This document shows positions 11,296 through 22,869 of a stretch of DNA of 64,000 nucleotides, piece by piece. The position numbers were made by a program, and so were the translations under genes. The notes under the pieces are model-generated. The model saw only the letters and a list, made by a program, of their open reading frames with translations. It made no database searches and had not been told where the DNA came from. The stretch comes from Manihot esculenta (lineage: Eukaryota > Streptophyta > Magnoliopsida > Malpighiales > Euphorbiaceae). Location: contig NC_035177.2 of the NCBI RefSeq assembly GCF_001659605.2, positions 930,611 to 994,610 of the forward strand, given 5' to 3'. Each line of letters starts with the position of its first letter. Position 1 is the stretch's first letter.

Positions 11296-11697
11296 TAATG
11301 GACATGATCAAATTGTAATGTAAAAGTATAGTACAGTTATGTAATGAGTTTTGTGGATGTTAGTGTGTGCTTGACCATAGAATGTTGTATCCCTTTTTAT
11401 ACATGATCTTAGAGATTTTGATGATGTTTATGTAAACCAGCTCAACACAGGTTATGTTACCCCTTGAGGGCACAGTTGAGATCCCACAGAGGGATCAATG
11501 TTATGTTAATGTTTATGCACAGGTTGAGTTTGGTTGATGAGTATGTAAAGAAAAGTTTTAATTTTTATGCATGTTGTTGATCATGTATGGGATTATACAG
11601 GTTTACAGGTTTTATGTCAGGCTTGCTACGGGTCCTGGCGGCCTTAAGTCGACCCGGATCCTAGCGCCGGTAGCGGTCCGATTTTCGGGTCGTTACA
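11296..11697 (+). repeat. 3' part of a Tekay-type LTR, plus strand
   Basis: Matches the end of the LTR in J (read in reverse) and E: taatggacatgatca..., acatgatctt, the block gcttgctacgggtcctggcg, ggatcctagcgccggtagcg, and the terminal cgggtcgttaca. It is opposite in orientation to host element D. The left part of the LTR is missing. Confidence 0.85.
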
Positions 11698-11702
11698 TCT
11701 AC

Positions 11703-12800
11703 AGACCAAGATAGCACCACGAGTAGAAACCAATCCCTCCCTCGATTGACGTCCAGACAGTCAAGTCTAGGACCTCAAAATCTAGTGGAAGGCATCTACC
11801 CTCAACTGACACAGAACTGGACCGGCAGACTGACTCTGCCATAGATGGATCACACGTGAGTCTACTGACCCAAAGAGAACACTCTAGCCCAAAAGCTATC
11901 AACTCAACCTCTCGACGGCTCCTAGAGCAACTAAGAAAAGAGAAACTCCAGGGTTCACAAAAACATACACATCAGAACGTTTGAAAGTGAGCGTACCTGA
12001 CACCACTGTGTTCGATGTGTCTGCCTCTTGCTGAGCTTGGGTGAAGATCCGAGCTGGAGCTGACGGACCTTCTCTACGGAAACCTGAGGAATGAGGAGCT
12101 GACCCTCTTCCTCCGCCTCGACCACTAACCTGAACCATGGCTGGAGCTACTGGCTGAGCTGCTCTACCTAAAGCTGCTTGCTGGGACGGAGCCAACCTGG
12201 GCGCAGTGGGACACTCACGTGCTATGTGCCCCTCCTGTTCGCACCTGAAACATAGATTAGTCCCAAACAGACAGACTCCCTTGTGCGGCCTTCCACACCT
12301 CAAGCACCTTGAACTGCCTGAGCCAGAACTCGAACCACCAAAACCCAAATTAGCCTTCAGATTTTGCCAAAACTTCTTCTTCGACCTTCTGAGGCCTCTG
12401 CCCCACTTCTTACTTTTTGTGGAGGCTGTACTCAAAGTGGAGGGATCAATCCCTCCTGACCTTGAAATCCTGGAATCCTGAGTTTGAGCATCCTCCTGAG
12501 AATCTCCCATACCTTCTTCTGACACTCTGATTCCCAAACTGACATCTCTTCTCTAGACATCCGAGTCTACTTCCCTCATACTAGCTGACATCCTTCTTGG
12601 AGCCATTCCTTCTCTGCTTACATCAAAAGACCATCTAGGGTCCCTCAATATTCCCCATTTGTTGACTCCCCACGACTGCGCTCTTGGCAGAGCAGGGGGA
12701 AAGGTATCCATACCTTCCCTCTCAGATGGAACTCTAGTCGATTCCACAGATCGACGAGCACCTCGCATTCTGGCTCCTCTGAAGAACAACACACAAGCAA
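11703..12800 (-). pseudogene. Gag-protease relic of element D, gag core deleted
   Basis: Minus-strand remains in three stretches. 12553-12800 is the gag N-terminus (starts RMRGARRSVESTR), equivalent to 42794 onward in E. 11899-12537 continues with SEEGMGDSQED, then passes directly into a basic linker and CCHC zinc knuckles (CLRCGRPHKGVC and CFRCEQEGHIARECP); the roughly 250-residue capsid core present in E is missing. 11703-11902 is the protease; the active-site DPGAS of E is here NPGVS, so the catalytic Asp is lost. Stop codons and frame changes separate the pieces. Confidence 0.82.
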
Positions 12801-13080
12801 TCAATCAATCATTAGCATCATACGGTTCATATGAAAACACATGAACCTGCAACATACATAGCATACATAGCATATCATACATAATATTAATGCACATGCA
12901 TAAAATCATGGCATTTCACATCATCAATCATAGAAGACAGGACTCGACATCCTATCCTAGTGGACATGATTTTGCCTATTGTGCTTGCCCTTCTATGAAA
13001 TCTAAACCAACCTCTTTCCGATGTGGGATATCTCTAATCCTTGAACAAAGATGCTCAACACACCGTACTTATGAGGCCCT

Positions 13081-13094
13081 ATGCTCTGATACCA
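13081..13094 (-). promoter_or_regulatory. Primer-binding site of D, tRNA-iMet type
   Basis: On the minus strand this reads TGGTATCAGAGCAT, two to three bases inside the 5' LTR end. It is the classical site complementary to initiator tRNA-Met used by Tekay/Del elements. Confidence 0.9.
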
Positions 13095-13097
13095 ATA

Positions 13098-15650
13098 TGT
13101 AACAGCCCGAAAACCGATACCCCTCTGTAACGGCCCAAACTGCTCGGCGCTAGGATCCATATTGGCTTAAGGCCGCCGAGACCCGTAGCAAGCCAAACAT
13201 ACCTCCTATCACTTGGTCAAATCCCATACATGATCAAAACTTTAACATAAAAACTGAAACATCTGATGTATAAACCGAGCTTGACCTGTATGCAACATAA
13301 CTGGAAACATAAAGAACCCCCTTACTAGAGCCCTCAAAACTCTAGCTGGGTCAACATAACATACATCAAGCTGGGATCACATCCAAAGAACTAGAACCTA
13401 ACCTGTACATGCATCAAACCACAAACATGAGACCTCCACTAGGGTCCCCATCAAACACTAGCGTGGTAAACAACACATGCCACAAGTTTAGCTCAAACAC
13501 AACTCAAACATAAAACCATAACATACATCATGTAATAAAAAGGGACTAACCAAGTCTTAGGGCCAAGCACAGTACTAATCCATAAATATAACTCTACTAT
13601 ACTTTACATTACATAACATTTCATTGTCTTACAATCGATTATCTCAGTTTACATTACATCATGTCCACACTAACATTAATCTAATACAAAAGCAAAGCCT
13701 TAACTCTTGAGACTTCCCGATCTTCCTGAAACCTGCAACACTGGAGTTAGGGGAGAGGGGTGAGCTAAAAAGCCCAGTGAGTAGAAATAAGGAAAACAGT
13801 TCATTAATTACATGCTTTCATGAAATGCGTCATAGCACAAACAAATCATATCACAAATTGGACCCAACCCCAAAACATCCCTTCCAGTCTCAGTATGCCC
13901 GGCCCAGCCGGGTCTCACAACCTTCGTATGCCTGGCCCGGCCAGGTCTTACAACAACTGGATATGTATGCCTGGCCCGGCCAGGTCTCACAACATCTCTA
14001 AGGCTAGTGGGGTCGTCCTTGGTCCAATCTCCATCAACAGTAAATAATGCAATGCTTCATATTCGTGTAACTAGTGCAATCAACCTATTACATATAAACA
14101 TGATGCATGAGCATGCTTTAGGCATTTGGTTTCATAAAATAAAGATTAAGTTTAGTTCTACTCACCTCTGGCAGACGCTGAACTGACTCTGCAACTGCTA
14201 ACACTGATGGCCTCCTCGATCCCTCGGGTCCGATCCTACACAGGTGGACTCGAATGAGGTGCCAACACACTCTAAACAACTCATAAACAACTCCCCAAAA
14301 ACCTCTAAAACATCACTTAAACATGCATAGAAAACAACCTTGAAAAGGCTGGACAGGGCACTTTCGGCGGCACCTTCGGCGGCCGAACCCTCCCTCCAGA
14401 GACGAAACTCGGGCACTTTCGGTGGCACCTTCGGTGGCCGAAAGTCCCACTCCAGAGACGAAAGTCAGGCACTTTCGGCCGCCGAATCCTCCCTTCGGCG
14501 GCCGAAAGTCTGCTTTCAAGCCAAAACTCAACTTTCGGGGGCAAGGTTAGGCGGCCAAACCATGCATCCAAGGCAGGTTCGGCGGCCGAACCTGAGTTCT
14601 TCCCAGAAGGGCAGAACTCAGCTTCTCATGCATTCAAGCCTCCCAAACCTTCCAAACACCCCAAAACAAGCACCCAGCTTAACCAAAACATGCATACACC
14701 CTTAACCATACACAAAGGAGCTTAACAACTTGATTAAACTCCAAAAACAACATCAAAAGCATACATAGACAGTTTATGACCCACATAGGCCAAAACCATC
14801 AAAACAACCCAAATCTTCACATACTCTCTCCCCATCATGCATACTCACTCCCACATGCATAACCTAGCCTAAACCTTCAACATAGCATCATATAAACATA
14901 CATGAGCATCACATAACATACATTGGGCATAAAACCCACATAAACCTAAACATGCATATCTACCCATACTCAACCATTAAAACCTCTTAAAACTTCATTA
15001 AAACATAAAGAAAAGCAAGGATCTACACTTACCTCTTGAAGATCGAGGGGTGGTGCGATCCCTAACTCGGAGGTGTGGAGGATCCAAGCTCCAAAAGCCT
15101 CCAAGCTCCCAAAACTTCTATTTAAGCTTCAAATCTTCAAAACAATGGTGGAACTCATGAAAAACTTGAGGGATGGGTAGAGAAAACATGAAAACGACCA
15201 GAAGAGGGCAAAAACTCACCTGAGCTCGAGAATGGGGAGAAACTCGCCCATTTTCGATCTGAGGGCTCCTTATAGGTGGCCTGGTCGAAGACCTTCGGCG
15301 GCCTAACGTGCCCCCTAAACTCATGCAGGTTCGGCGGCCGAACTTGGCTCTCGGCGGCCGAACCTTGGCTCGTTCAAACAAGACTTTCGGAGGCCAAAAG
15401 CACTCCCGAAGCCTTCCCATGTTCGGCGACCAAACTTCACTTTCGGCGGTCGAACCTGGCAAACGCCTCCTTGGTCTTTTCTTTTCAAAACTCAATTCTT
15501 TTCCATTTAAAACCATGAAATCAGTAAAAACATTTTAGAAAACACCTTTTACCCCTCTAGAAGCCTCTGGCATCTTCAGAATTCCAGATTCCAATGGAGA
15601 TCCCGCTGGAAGGTAGGGATTCCGATGCCGGAATCTAGCCGGGTATTACA
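13098..15650 (-). repeat. 5' LTR of element D (2,553 bp)
   Basis: Almost identical to 7238-9810. The 20-bp length difference is accounted for by two changes: a 19-bp deletion near 14580, which removes one TTCGGCGGCCGAA copy and the spacer to its neighbour, and a single base lost in a C run near 14300. The minus-strand TATA box reads TATAAG at 15269-15274. Same palindrome clusters at about 14358-14590 and 15290-15455. Confidence 0.93.
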
Positions 15651-15655
15651 TTCTC

Positions 15656-16921
15656 ATCTTGTTAACCTTGGCATATGATATATGTACTTTGAAAATGATT
15701 TCAAATAACTTCAAATGACAAGCATTTACATTGAACAATCGATACATTGAATTAATGATACTTGGCTCTAGTAAACTTAATAGGAGTCGATGTTAGCTTA
15801 AGGTTATGGCATGCCATATAAACATATAGAGTTTGCAGTATTGCTACCGATATATAATCAATATTTGAAGTTACATATTAGGTACCTCATAAGCATGGCC
15901 ACAAAACCTTACTATCATAGTTTTGGCCTTTGAGCCTACCGTTTGGTACCATGTGCCCACCATTATAACTCCTTGTCTACCTAGTCAATCCTACTATGTG
16001 TTTACAAGAGCTGAGAACCTAATTAAGATTGATACTCGATTTTATGAAATTATTAGTTAATGATAATATGTTTGCATCTATTACATGCACTAAGCTATAA
16101 CAATTTGCTATAAATATAAAATGTGCAATAGTGGAAAAAGAAGATGTTTTTATTGAATCTGAATGAAATCCTTAGCGTGTACAAGGATACATATGGCACT
16201 CCTATCTTATACCAAGAAGTTTGACAAGTATGCTTTGTATTATGGTAACTATACTTTACATGCTTGTAATTGTTTACTTAATTATCTATATATATAAGTA
16301 TGTTTACTTTATTTTATTATTTGTTTATAATCACTCACTGAGCACTAGCTCAACGTATTGGTTTTTACCTCACACAAGTTGTAGATAAAGTAAACACTAC
16401 AGAAGTCGTTAGAGATCTACATCGGATATCAAGACCATTATCATGGCTGGTTGTTTTGAGTCTCCGAGTCGTAGTACAATTATATTTTGTCATGTACATA
16501 TTAAATAGAGTGGATTATGAAGGTTATGTAAGTTAAAATAATGTAATTATGTATGGATAAAGAAAAAGAGTTAAGGGTTTGCATATGATAATATTCATGA
16601 AAAAATAAAGGATGATATTGTTATGAAATGCATGCTAAATTAAAGAATAGTAAGATATCAAATGACAGTTGATAGTATAATTATAAATGTGTTTTTCATA
16701 TGTAGTACAGGTTGAAATGTTGATAAAACAAAGAAAACTCTGCCAAAATTTTGGTTTAAAATCTCACATTTACTTTACCCACGTTATGAAATTTATATGA
16801 ACTACCTAATAACTTGTTAATTACACATAAAAGAAATGATTTAGTTTTGAAATATTTAAACAAGTATAGTTCGTGACAATCCTTACTCTGTTTAGACCTT
16901 GATAGGGTAAGGGGGTGTTAC
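15656..16921 (+). repeat. Old, decayed LTR of a Tekay-like element (element G, 5' side)
   Basis: No gene seen. The order of weak landmarks matches the 3' half of LTR E: a block of cctac/gcccacc repeats near 15930-15990, tcactcactgagcactagctca near 16330, and the end ggggtgttacac at 16914-16922. It is heavily diverged and AT-shifted. Its left part may lie beyond D, before 7238. Confidence 0.55.
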
Positions 16922-17149
16922 ACAAGAAAATTGTGATGGTAAAAATTTTGTGGAATCACCATAATATAGAAGAGTGTACCTGGGAGATGAGAGAGTCGAT
17001 GCTTAGGTAGTACTCTTATTTCTTTTGAAGTAAGTTATTAATTTTATATCTCCTTGATATGTGTACAATTTTACCTTTATGTGTATGTGCTATGTTTCTC
17101 GCATGCATGGTTGAGCATTCGAGAAAAAATATTCTTAAGGGGGAAAGAA
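16922..17149 (+). pseudogene. Integrase C-terminal relic and polypurine tract of element G
   Basis: Directly after the old LTR end, the plus strand encodes a stretch resembling MVKILWNHHN(I)EECTWEMRESM, the chromodomain-like tail of Tekay/Del integrases (compare 61986-62100 in J, and 47640-47735 in E). Then follow spacer DNA and a purine tract (cttaagggggaaagaa, 17134-17149). Everything between the primer site and the last codons of integrase is deleted. Confidence 0.7.
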
Positions 17150-17880
17150 TATAATATCCAGTATCAGAATTTTGAATTGCCGACGGAATCTCCTTTAGAA
17201 TTTGAAATCTCGAAATCTGAAACTTTAAAAGGGTAAAATGAATTTTTATAAAATAAATTTTAAGTGTTTTAAAATTTTGTTTTAAAATATATTTATTAAG
17301 AAGTTTCAATGTTCGACCGCCAAACCTCCTAAGTTTGGATGTTGAACATTAACTGACAAACTCACCTATAAAAGAGTCAAAACTTGAAAATGGAAAAAAA
17401 TTTCTCCATTTTGAGTGGAGATGCATCTCCTGCCTAAATTCTTTTATAAATATTCATCTTTGAATAATTTTTATCATGGATTGCTGACCTTGTTGAAGAA
17501 TCAAGCTTTCAAGCTTGAGTTTTTGAGCTTTTGGCAATTGGAATTCTTCAGAACTCATCTCTTTCTTCAGTCCAAATTTTTTATTGTTGTAGTCATTATT
17601 ATCTTTTATATATTGTTTATCTATAATAAACATATAAAAATATATCATATAATTAATATGTGATTTAGTTATATAATTAAAGATTATTTACCCATGAAAT
17701 TATTTTAAAAATTAAAACAATAAAAGATAATTTTAAATTATATAAACTTTAATTAAATATATTTTATATTATACTTTTATATATAATTTTAATTATATAT
17801 AAATATAATATATTTTTATTAAAATTATAAGATATTTCAAAAGAATATGTAGAAAATCAGTTCATTTGTTTCGAAACAGT
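17150..17880 (+). repeat. Old 3' LTR start of element G, then AT-rich DNA
   Basis: Starts tataatatccagtatcag where intact elements have TGTAATACCCGGC. It keeps the gaatctc...aaaagggtaaaat block, a residual palindrome remnant (ttcgaccgccaaacc near 17312) and cctataaaag near 17366. Beyond about 17450 the match fades into AT-rich DNA with no recognisable gene. The right end is uncertain. Confidence 0.55.
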
Positions 17881-17989
17881 ATAGTTCGAAAATGGTTTTG
17901 GGTGCGAATATGGTTGGATTCAGTGAAAAATCTTATCCTCTTTGAATTTGGCCAATAAAAAGTTTTCTACTTTCAAATAGAAACCTCTT

Positions 17990-18100
17990 CCGTTAGACCT
18001 CTTCATCTGCATTAGCCTTGCATTTTTGCTTTTACGGCTGCCCTCGCCACTGCCTTGCCTTGTTCGGAGAAGGTTTGTTCCCAACAACATGCCTCCACAG
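17990..18100 (+). other. Possible orphan first exon of a host gene
   Basis: A pyrimidine-rich, GC-normal stretch (cctcttcatctgcattagcc..., ggttttgttcc-like) is followed by ATG at 18089, three codons (Pro-Pro-Gln) and a consensus donor CAG/gtatga at 18100/18101, then a T-rich stretch like a plant intron start. This looks like a 5' untranslated region with a short first coding exon. No downstream exon was found, because an old LTR and element B follow. A chance resemblance is quite possible. Confidence 0.25.
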
Positions 18101-18203
18101 GTATGATTGATTTCTAATATATAAAGTTTGTATCTTGTTTTTTTTTCTTTTTTTTTTTTTGCTTGTTTTGATTGATGATATTCAGTATTAAATAGAAATT
18201 TAT

Positions 18204-18970
18204 TGTCCAGAAATCATACCATTATCTATGTTAGGGTTCAGATCAACTTAAGGTCGTTAAAGCCCGTAACAAGTTTATTATACATATTGTTATATTTGAT
18301 ATAATACCAACATGATCTTAAAACATACATTTAATAATATGAATCAAAACTCGGCATGTGCATACATACATAACGAAACAAAATAAACCTATATTAGAAC
18401 TTTCATCCAATGCTCCAGTATAGTCATTATTATATACTACAATTTGGTTTAAACATAACTGAAACTTATAACTTTTATATAATAATATTATTAATAAGGG
18501 GATCATAAAAGAAAAACCCAAGCCGAACACAATATTAATCCATAACATCAAATCATGTTAACAACTAATGATTACATAAAGAGCTATACCACAAGACACT
18601 GCTGACTTCACATGTTAACTCTGATCCTTCAAATTTGAGATTAGGGAAAGTGATAAACTATTATAACCTAGTGTGTACAAATATGGTATAAAACAATTCA
18701 ATAAAACATATGCTCGTATGAATATTTCATAACACAAATAATTTACTTCAAGATAGACTTGTCACCAGTAACCCTACATAAAACCAATAGTGCCCGACCA
18801 CAATAGGTGCTCTCAAGACTTCCTATATAATATAATATATCCATAGTGTCAGGGGCGTAGAATAGGCCTCAACCTGAACTTCTATATTCGTCGTACATAA
18901 CATATCATAATCATGCTCGAGGGTTGGTGGGTCATCCCTAATCCATCCACAACAATAGTAAAAGTGCAAT
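18204..18970 (-). repeat. Old Tekay-like LTR, left part, split by element B
   Basis: Diverged minus-strand LTR. Landmarks such as tagggttcagatcaacttaaggtcgtta correspond to ctaggatccagatcggcttaaggccgcc in LTR D. It continues after B at 27396 to about 27640 (gatgcgtgagcatac..., ctaatcacctctttcagata...). B inserted at gcgtc within it. Confidence 0.7.
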
Positions 18971-18975
18971 GCGTC

Positions 18976-20625
18976 TGACTCGCGGTTGTCGAAGCCGGTC
19001 AAAAATAACCTTTCTGGTTATCAACAATTTATAACTGCAGATAGTGGTGAAAGGATCGAATCCATAGGGAATTGAGAACTTACCTATTTCTCTTTTTAAG
19101 ACCAAGAAAATAAATGGAAACAATAATAAACTAGAAATGAGATAAAAACTGAAAGCGGGATAAAATGAGATAAATTGAAATTGGGATAAAAAACAGTCAG
19201 CAAAATAATAGGGGGGTTTGAGATTAATTGTAGTAACTAATAATAAGAATAATAATAAAAAGCAAATAATAAAATAAAGAGTAATCAATAAGGAGAAAGC
19301 TCTAGTTGAAGTATTGGATCCACTTTAGTTGTTGGGATTGATCACAGACACTTATGCTTTTTGGGATAAAATCAACAAATTGGTCAATGGAGATGGAATA
19401 ATATTCTCACCACCATTATCTCTCCTTAGGATTAAACCAATTAGGGAACGTCCTCTAATTAATTACTAATCAACAAATTGCCAAGGAACGTCCTTGGGCC
19501 TCAGGCAACAAACAACTGTCAATTGCATTAAGAAATAGAGAGATCCAATTCTAGCTACCCAAACGTATGAAGATAATGCTAGATCATGCAACTTCCTTGG
19601 TTTTTACACCAAGTGTTCTTATGTAAGGATAATCCAAGCAATTACGGACTTAAATCATTCAAACTAACAAATAATTATTTTGCAATAAAAAATCAACGTA
19701 GATTTCAAATAACAAAGTAATATGAAAATTAAACATGAAATTGCATGAATATTGAACTCCCAAAAGTTGAACAATATTTGATCAAGTCTCACAACCCATT
19801 AATCAACTAAAGTTTCAACCAATATTCAACTAGATTAAAAGAATTCAGCCACTCATGGTTGAATTAAAAACAAAAAATAAAGGAAAAGAAAAAGACGGAT
19901 GAACCGAGATGAAGGGGAATTGCAATCTGCCTTGCGTCGGGCCTTGCGAGAATTGCCGAGTTAGTGAATTGTTCCTCTTCGTCGGCCACTTAATGGTCTT
20001 TATATAGGACCAGAGGAGTACGCCCTAAATTCAATTTGCTGGCCACGTGTGTTGGAATTTGCCGTCCGTGTGCTGGAGTTGAAGTGCTGTCCATGTGCGC
20101 TGGAATGGGTGAAGTGGGAGCGTGCAAGTGTGGGTTGGCCATGTGTGCATCCACGAGCTGGTCCATGTGCGAGAATGGGCTGTCCATATGCATGAGCTTG
20201 GTCCACGTGCGTGAGTGTGTGGGAATGGGCTATCCATGTGCATGAGCTTGGTCCATATGTAGGAATGGTGAAGTGGGAGCATGCATTTGGCCCGTAATTG
20301 AGAGGTGCACTGGTCCTTTGCGTGTGAATTGATGAAGTGCACTGGTCCATGGTGCAAGAATGGGCTGGTCCATGTGCGGGCCCAAGTGCTAAGTTGCTTG
20401 AATATTTAAATTTCAAAATATTTTCCTCATTTAGCTTGACTTGAATCCAACTTGGCAAGCTTGGTATCTTTTGCTCTAAATAAGGCAGTTTTAAGGGGAT
20501 TTTCTCCAAATTGTCCTTTTACACCATTTTCTGCAAAATAATATCAAAAGTAATAAATTAAGCAGAAATTATGTAAATATTCATCAATAATATCAATATA
20601 AAATGGACTAAATTATGCTCTATCA
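18976..20625 (-). repeat. 3' LTR of element B (1,650 bp)
   Basis: Same ends as LTR A (TGATAGAGC...GAGTCA). The centre (20040-20390) is an imperfect array of units containing GAGCTTGGTCCA(C/T)(G/A)TG and CACGTG-like cores. A minus-strand box CTATATAAAGACC lies near 19995-20008. Long frames over the array, rich in His and Thr, are repeat artefacts. Confidence 0.95.
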
Positions 20626-21648
20626 AATACCCCCACACCTTGCCTTTTGCTTGTCCTCAAGCAAATAAACATAGTCAAATAAGCTTTCTTACTCTAGATC
20701 ATTATTTCCACTTAAGCTCTTACTCAAGACACCTATTTTGAATCATTGCAGTGAAGAATATATGCATCAAGGTTACTCACCTTCTTTCCTTGTTTCTCTT
20801 CACTTGCCATGGCTAGGATTTATTTTCCTCAAGAGAGACCATACATGCAGATTTTTGTTTAAACTTTTTCTAACTCTTAGAGTGACTTGCCCTTACCTTG
20901 AAGTACTTTATTCAGGATTTGTATTTTTTTTCTTTTTCTATTTTTTTATTTTTTTTCTTTGCACTTTTTCCTTGCTTGGAGAAGTCACCAACCTTTTGAC
21001 GTGGAGGTAGTGTATTGTGATACCCCCCAGTTACTCAGTTGGTCACCTGTCCAAGTGGCTACTAGCTCTGTTCTTAGTCTTTTGACCATTGGAATAGTTT
21101 TCAATTTGTGCTTTTGAGGTCTTTGCCTTTGCTGAATTTTCTTTCTCTCAATGATTTGGGCAAATCAACACCAATTGCTAAAACAAGTCATGTTAAGTTC
21201 ATTCACACAATTTCAATTTATTCTCTTCAATTGAGGGTCATCAGTATATTTTTCACCATAGGCAAGCTCTAAGATTCAATTCAAAAGGCAATTCCCAAAC
21301 ATGAATATAACTCACTGCAATTAATTCAACATAAGTTTAACGAGTCATCACATCAATGGGGTCATGGAAAGAAAAACTTATCCAACATAGTTTATCAGTT
21401 TGAGTAGAGCAAAACAACAAGAAGAAGATTGTTGTGGTTGTGTGTGCGTTATTGAAAGTAAAAAAAAAATTGGAAAATTGAAAAAAATCACACCGAAAAT
21501 GAAAACTGAAAATTAAAGCAAAAATTAAAAATTCAGAAATATGCACCCCCACACCTAAATCATGCATTGTCCTCAATGTATGGGAAATATTAAAATGCAA
21601 GAGAAACTTAGTACTCCCCTGGGGTGATGGAGTGCAATCTGTGATCTC
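20626..21648 (-). other. Polypurine tract and 3' untranslated DNA of element B
   Basis: Adjacent to the 3' LTR the minus strand reads GGTGTGGGGGTATT (20626-20640), the polypurine tract that primes plus-strand DNA synthesis. The remaining kilobase has no gene; it matches the untranslated stretch of C (54746-55791), including the tail with caccccaggggagtact near the end of pol. Confidence 0.8.
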
Positions 21649-22869
21649 CTAAGCTGAATGAGTGACGAACAGATGTTCGTCTGGGAACTCCTCCTTGACT
21701 GGACATGGCGCAGAGTTAGAGGTTTCCAAAGCAAATACAACAGCCAAGAGCTCCTTTTCTGTTGTTGAGTAGTTGTTTTGTGCAGCATCCAATGTGCGAG
21801 AGGCATAATAAATGACGTGGGGGGAGTTTCCCACATGTTGCCCCAAGACTGCTCCTACAACATAGTTGCTTGCATCACACATGATCTCAAAGGGCAAGGT
21901 CCAGTCAGGTGCTTGAATGATTGGTGCAGTCACAAGCAATTCCTTAATTAGATCAAAAGCCTTTTTGCATCCTGTATCAAAGTCAAAAGTTACATCCTGT
22001 TGAAGCAATTTGCATAAGGGCAATGTGATTTTAGAGAAATTTTTAATAAATCTTCTATAGAATCCTGCATGGCCTAGGAAGGACCGAATTTCTCTAACAT
22101 TTGTAGGATAAGGCAGATTCTTGATGGTATCCACCTTTGCTTTGTCTACTTCAATTCCCTTAGCGGAAACAACATGGCCTAAAATCAAACCTTGGTTAAC
22201 CATAAAGTGGCATTTTTCATAGTTCAGTATAAGATTTGATTCAATGCATCTCTGAAGGATCTTTTCTAGATTGGCAAGGCATTCTTCAAAGGAGTTTCCA
22301 TGCACTGTGAAATCATCCATAAATACCTCAATGATGTTTTCCACATAGTCAGAAAATATGCTCATCATGCACCTCTGGAAGGTGGCAGGTGCATTACAAA
22401 GTCCAAATGGCATTCTTCTAAACGCAAAGGTGCCAAAAGGACAAGTGAAGGTGGTCTTTTCTTGGTCTTTTGGAGCAACTGGAATTTGATAGAAACCTGA
22501 AAAGCCATCAAGACAACAATAATGGGACTTACCTGCGAGCCTTTCTAGCATCTGATCAATGAAAGGTAAAGGAAAGTGATCCTTCCTTGTTGCAGCATTG
22601 AGCTTTCTATAATCCATGCAGACTCTCCAACCATTTTGAACTCTAGTGGGAATAAGTTCTCCCTCAGCATTTGGAACAATGGTGATACATGTTTTCTTTG
22701 GAACTACATGTACAGGACTCACCCATTTACTGTCAGAGATAGGATAGATAATACCTGCATCTAGGAGCTTGACTATTTCCTTTTTCACTGCTTCCATCAT
22801 AGGAGGATTCAATCTCCTTTGAGCATCTCTAACTGGCTTGCATTCTTCTTCCATGTGAATTCTATGCAT
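21649..22869 (-). pseudogene. Reverse transcriptase and truncated RNase H of element B
   Basis: Open for 406 codons. RT motifs in order: DSKWVSPVHVVPKK, WRVCMDYRKLNAATRKDHFP, LDGFSGFYQIPVAP, FGLCNAPATFQRCM, and the catalytic box VFMDDFTVH (the two Asp present). The connection and RNase H start follow ([30 protein letters not shown]). The frame then jumps to [21 protein letters not shown] and a stop, so the second half of RNase H is deleted and no integrase follows. The RT domain itself is uninterrupted, but upstream frameshifts and stops prevent normal polyprotein expression. Confidence 0.92.

Larger units (their letters stand above)
10691..11697 (+). mobile_element. Composite insertion: 605-bp palindrome joined to an LTR 3' end
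   Basis: This 1,007-bp block is flanked by tctac on both sides (10686-10690 and 11698-11702), starts TGTAACAG and ends GTTACA, so it looks like one LTR-type integration. Its left 605 bp are a palindrome. Its right 402 bp are the 3' part of a plus-strand Tekay-type LTR, closest by eye to LTR J. It splits the protease-RT linker of element D. The 5' roughly 1.9 kb expected of a solo LTR is absent and replaced by the palindrome. Confidence 0.8.
7238..15650 (-). mobile_element. Tekay/Del-type Ty3/gypsy retrotransposon D, gutted interior
   Basis: Complete insertion bounded by the 5-bp target duplication ttctc (7233-7237 and 15651-15655). Minus-strand order: 5' LTR 13098-15650, tRNA-iMet primer site 13081-13094, gag and protease remains, RT remains, a trace of the integrase end, polypurine tract (rc of ttcttcccccgtttaag at 9811), 3' LTR 7238-9810. 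The interior is only about 3.3 kb, including a 1-kb foreign insertion. It lacks the gag core, most of RT, RNase H and the integrase core. The LTRs are almost identical, so a very defective element seems to have inserted recently. Confidence 0.93.

Noticed and set aside
20000..20509. Minus-strand frame of 169 codons in the 3' LTR of B (twin at 26765-27274)
   Set aside because: Present in both LTR copies over the tandem array, with low-complexity His/Thr/Gly composition and alternative frames also open.
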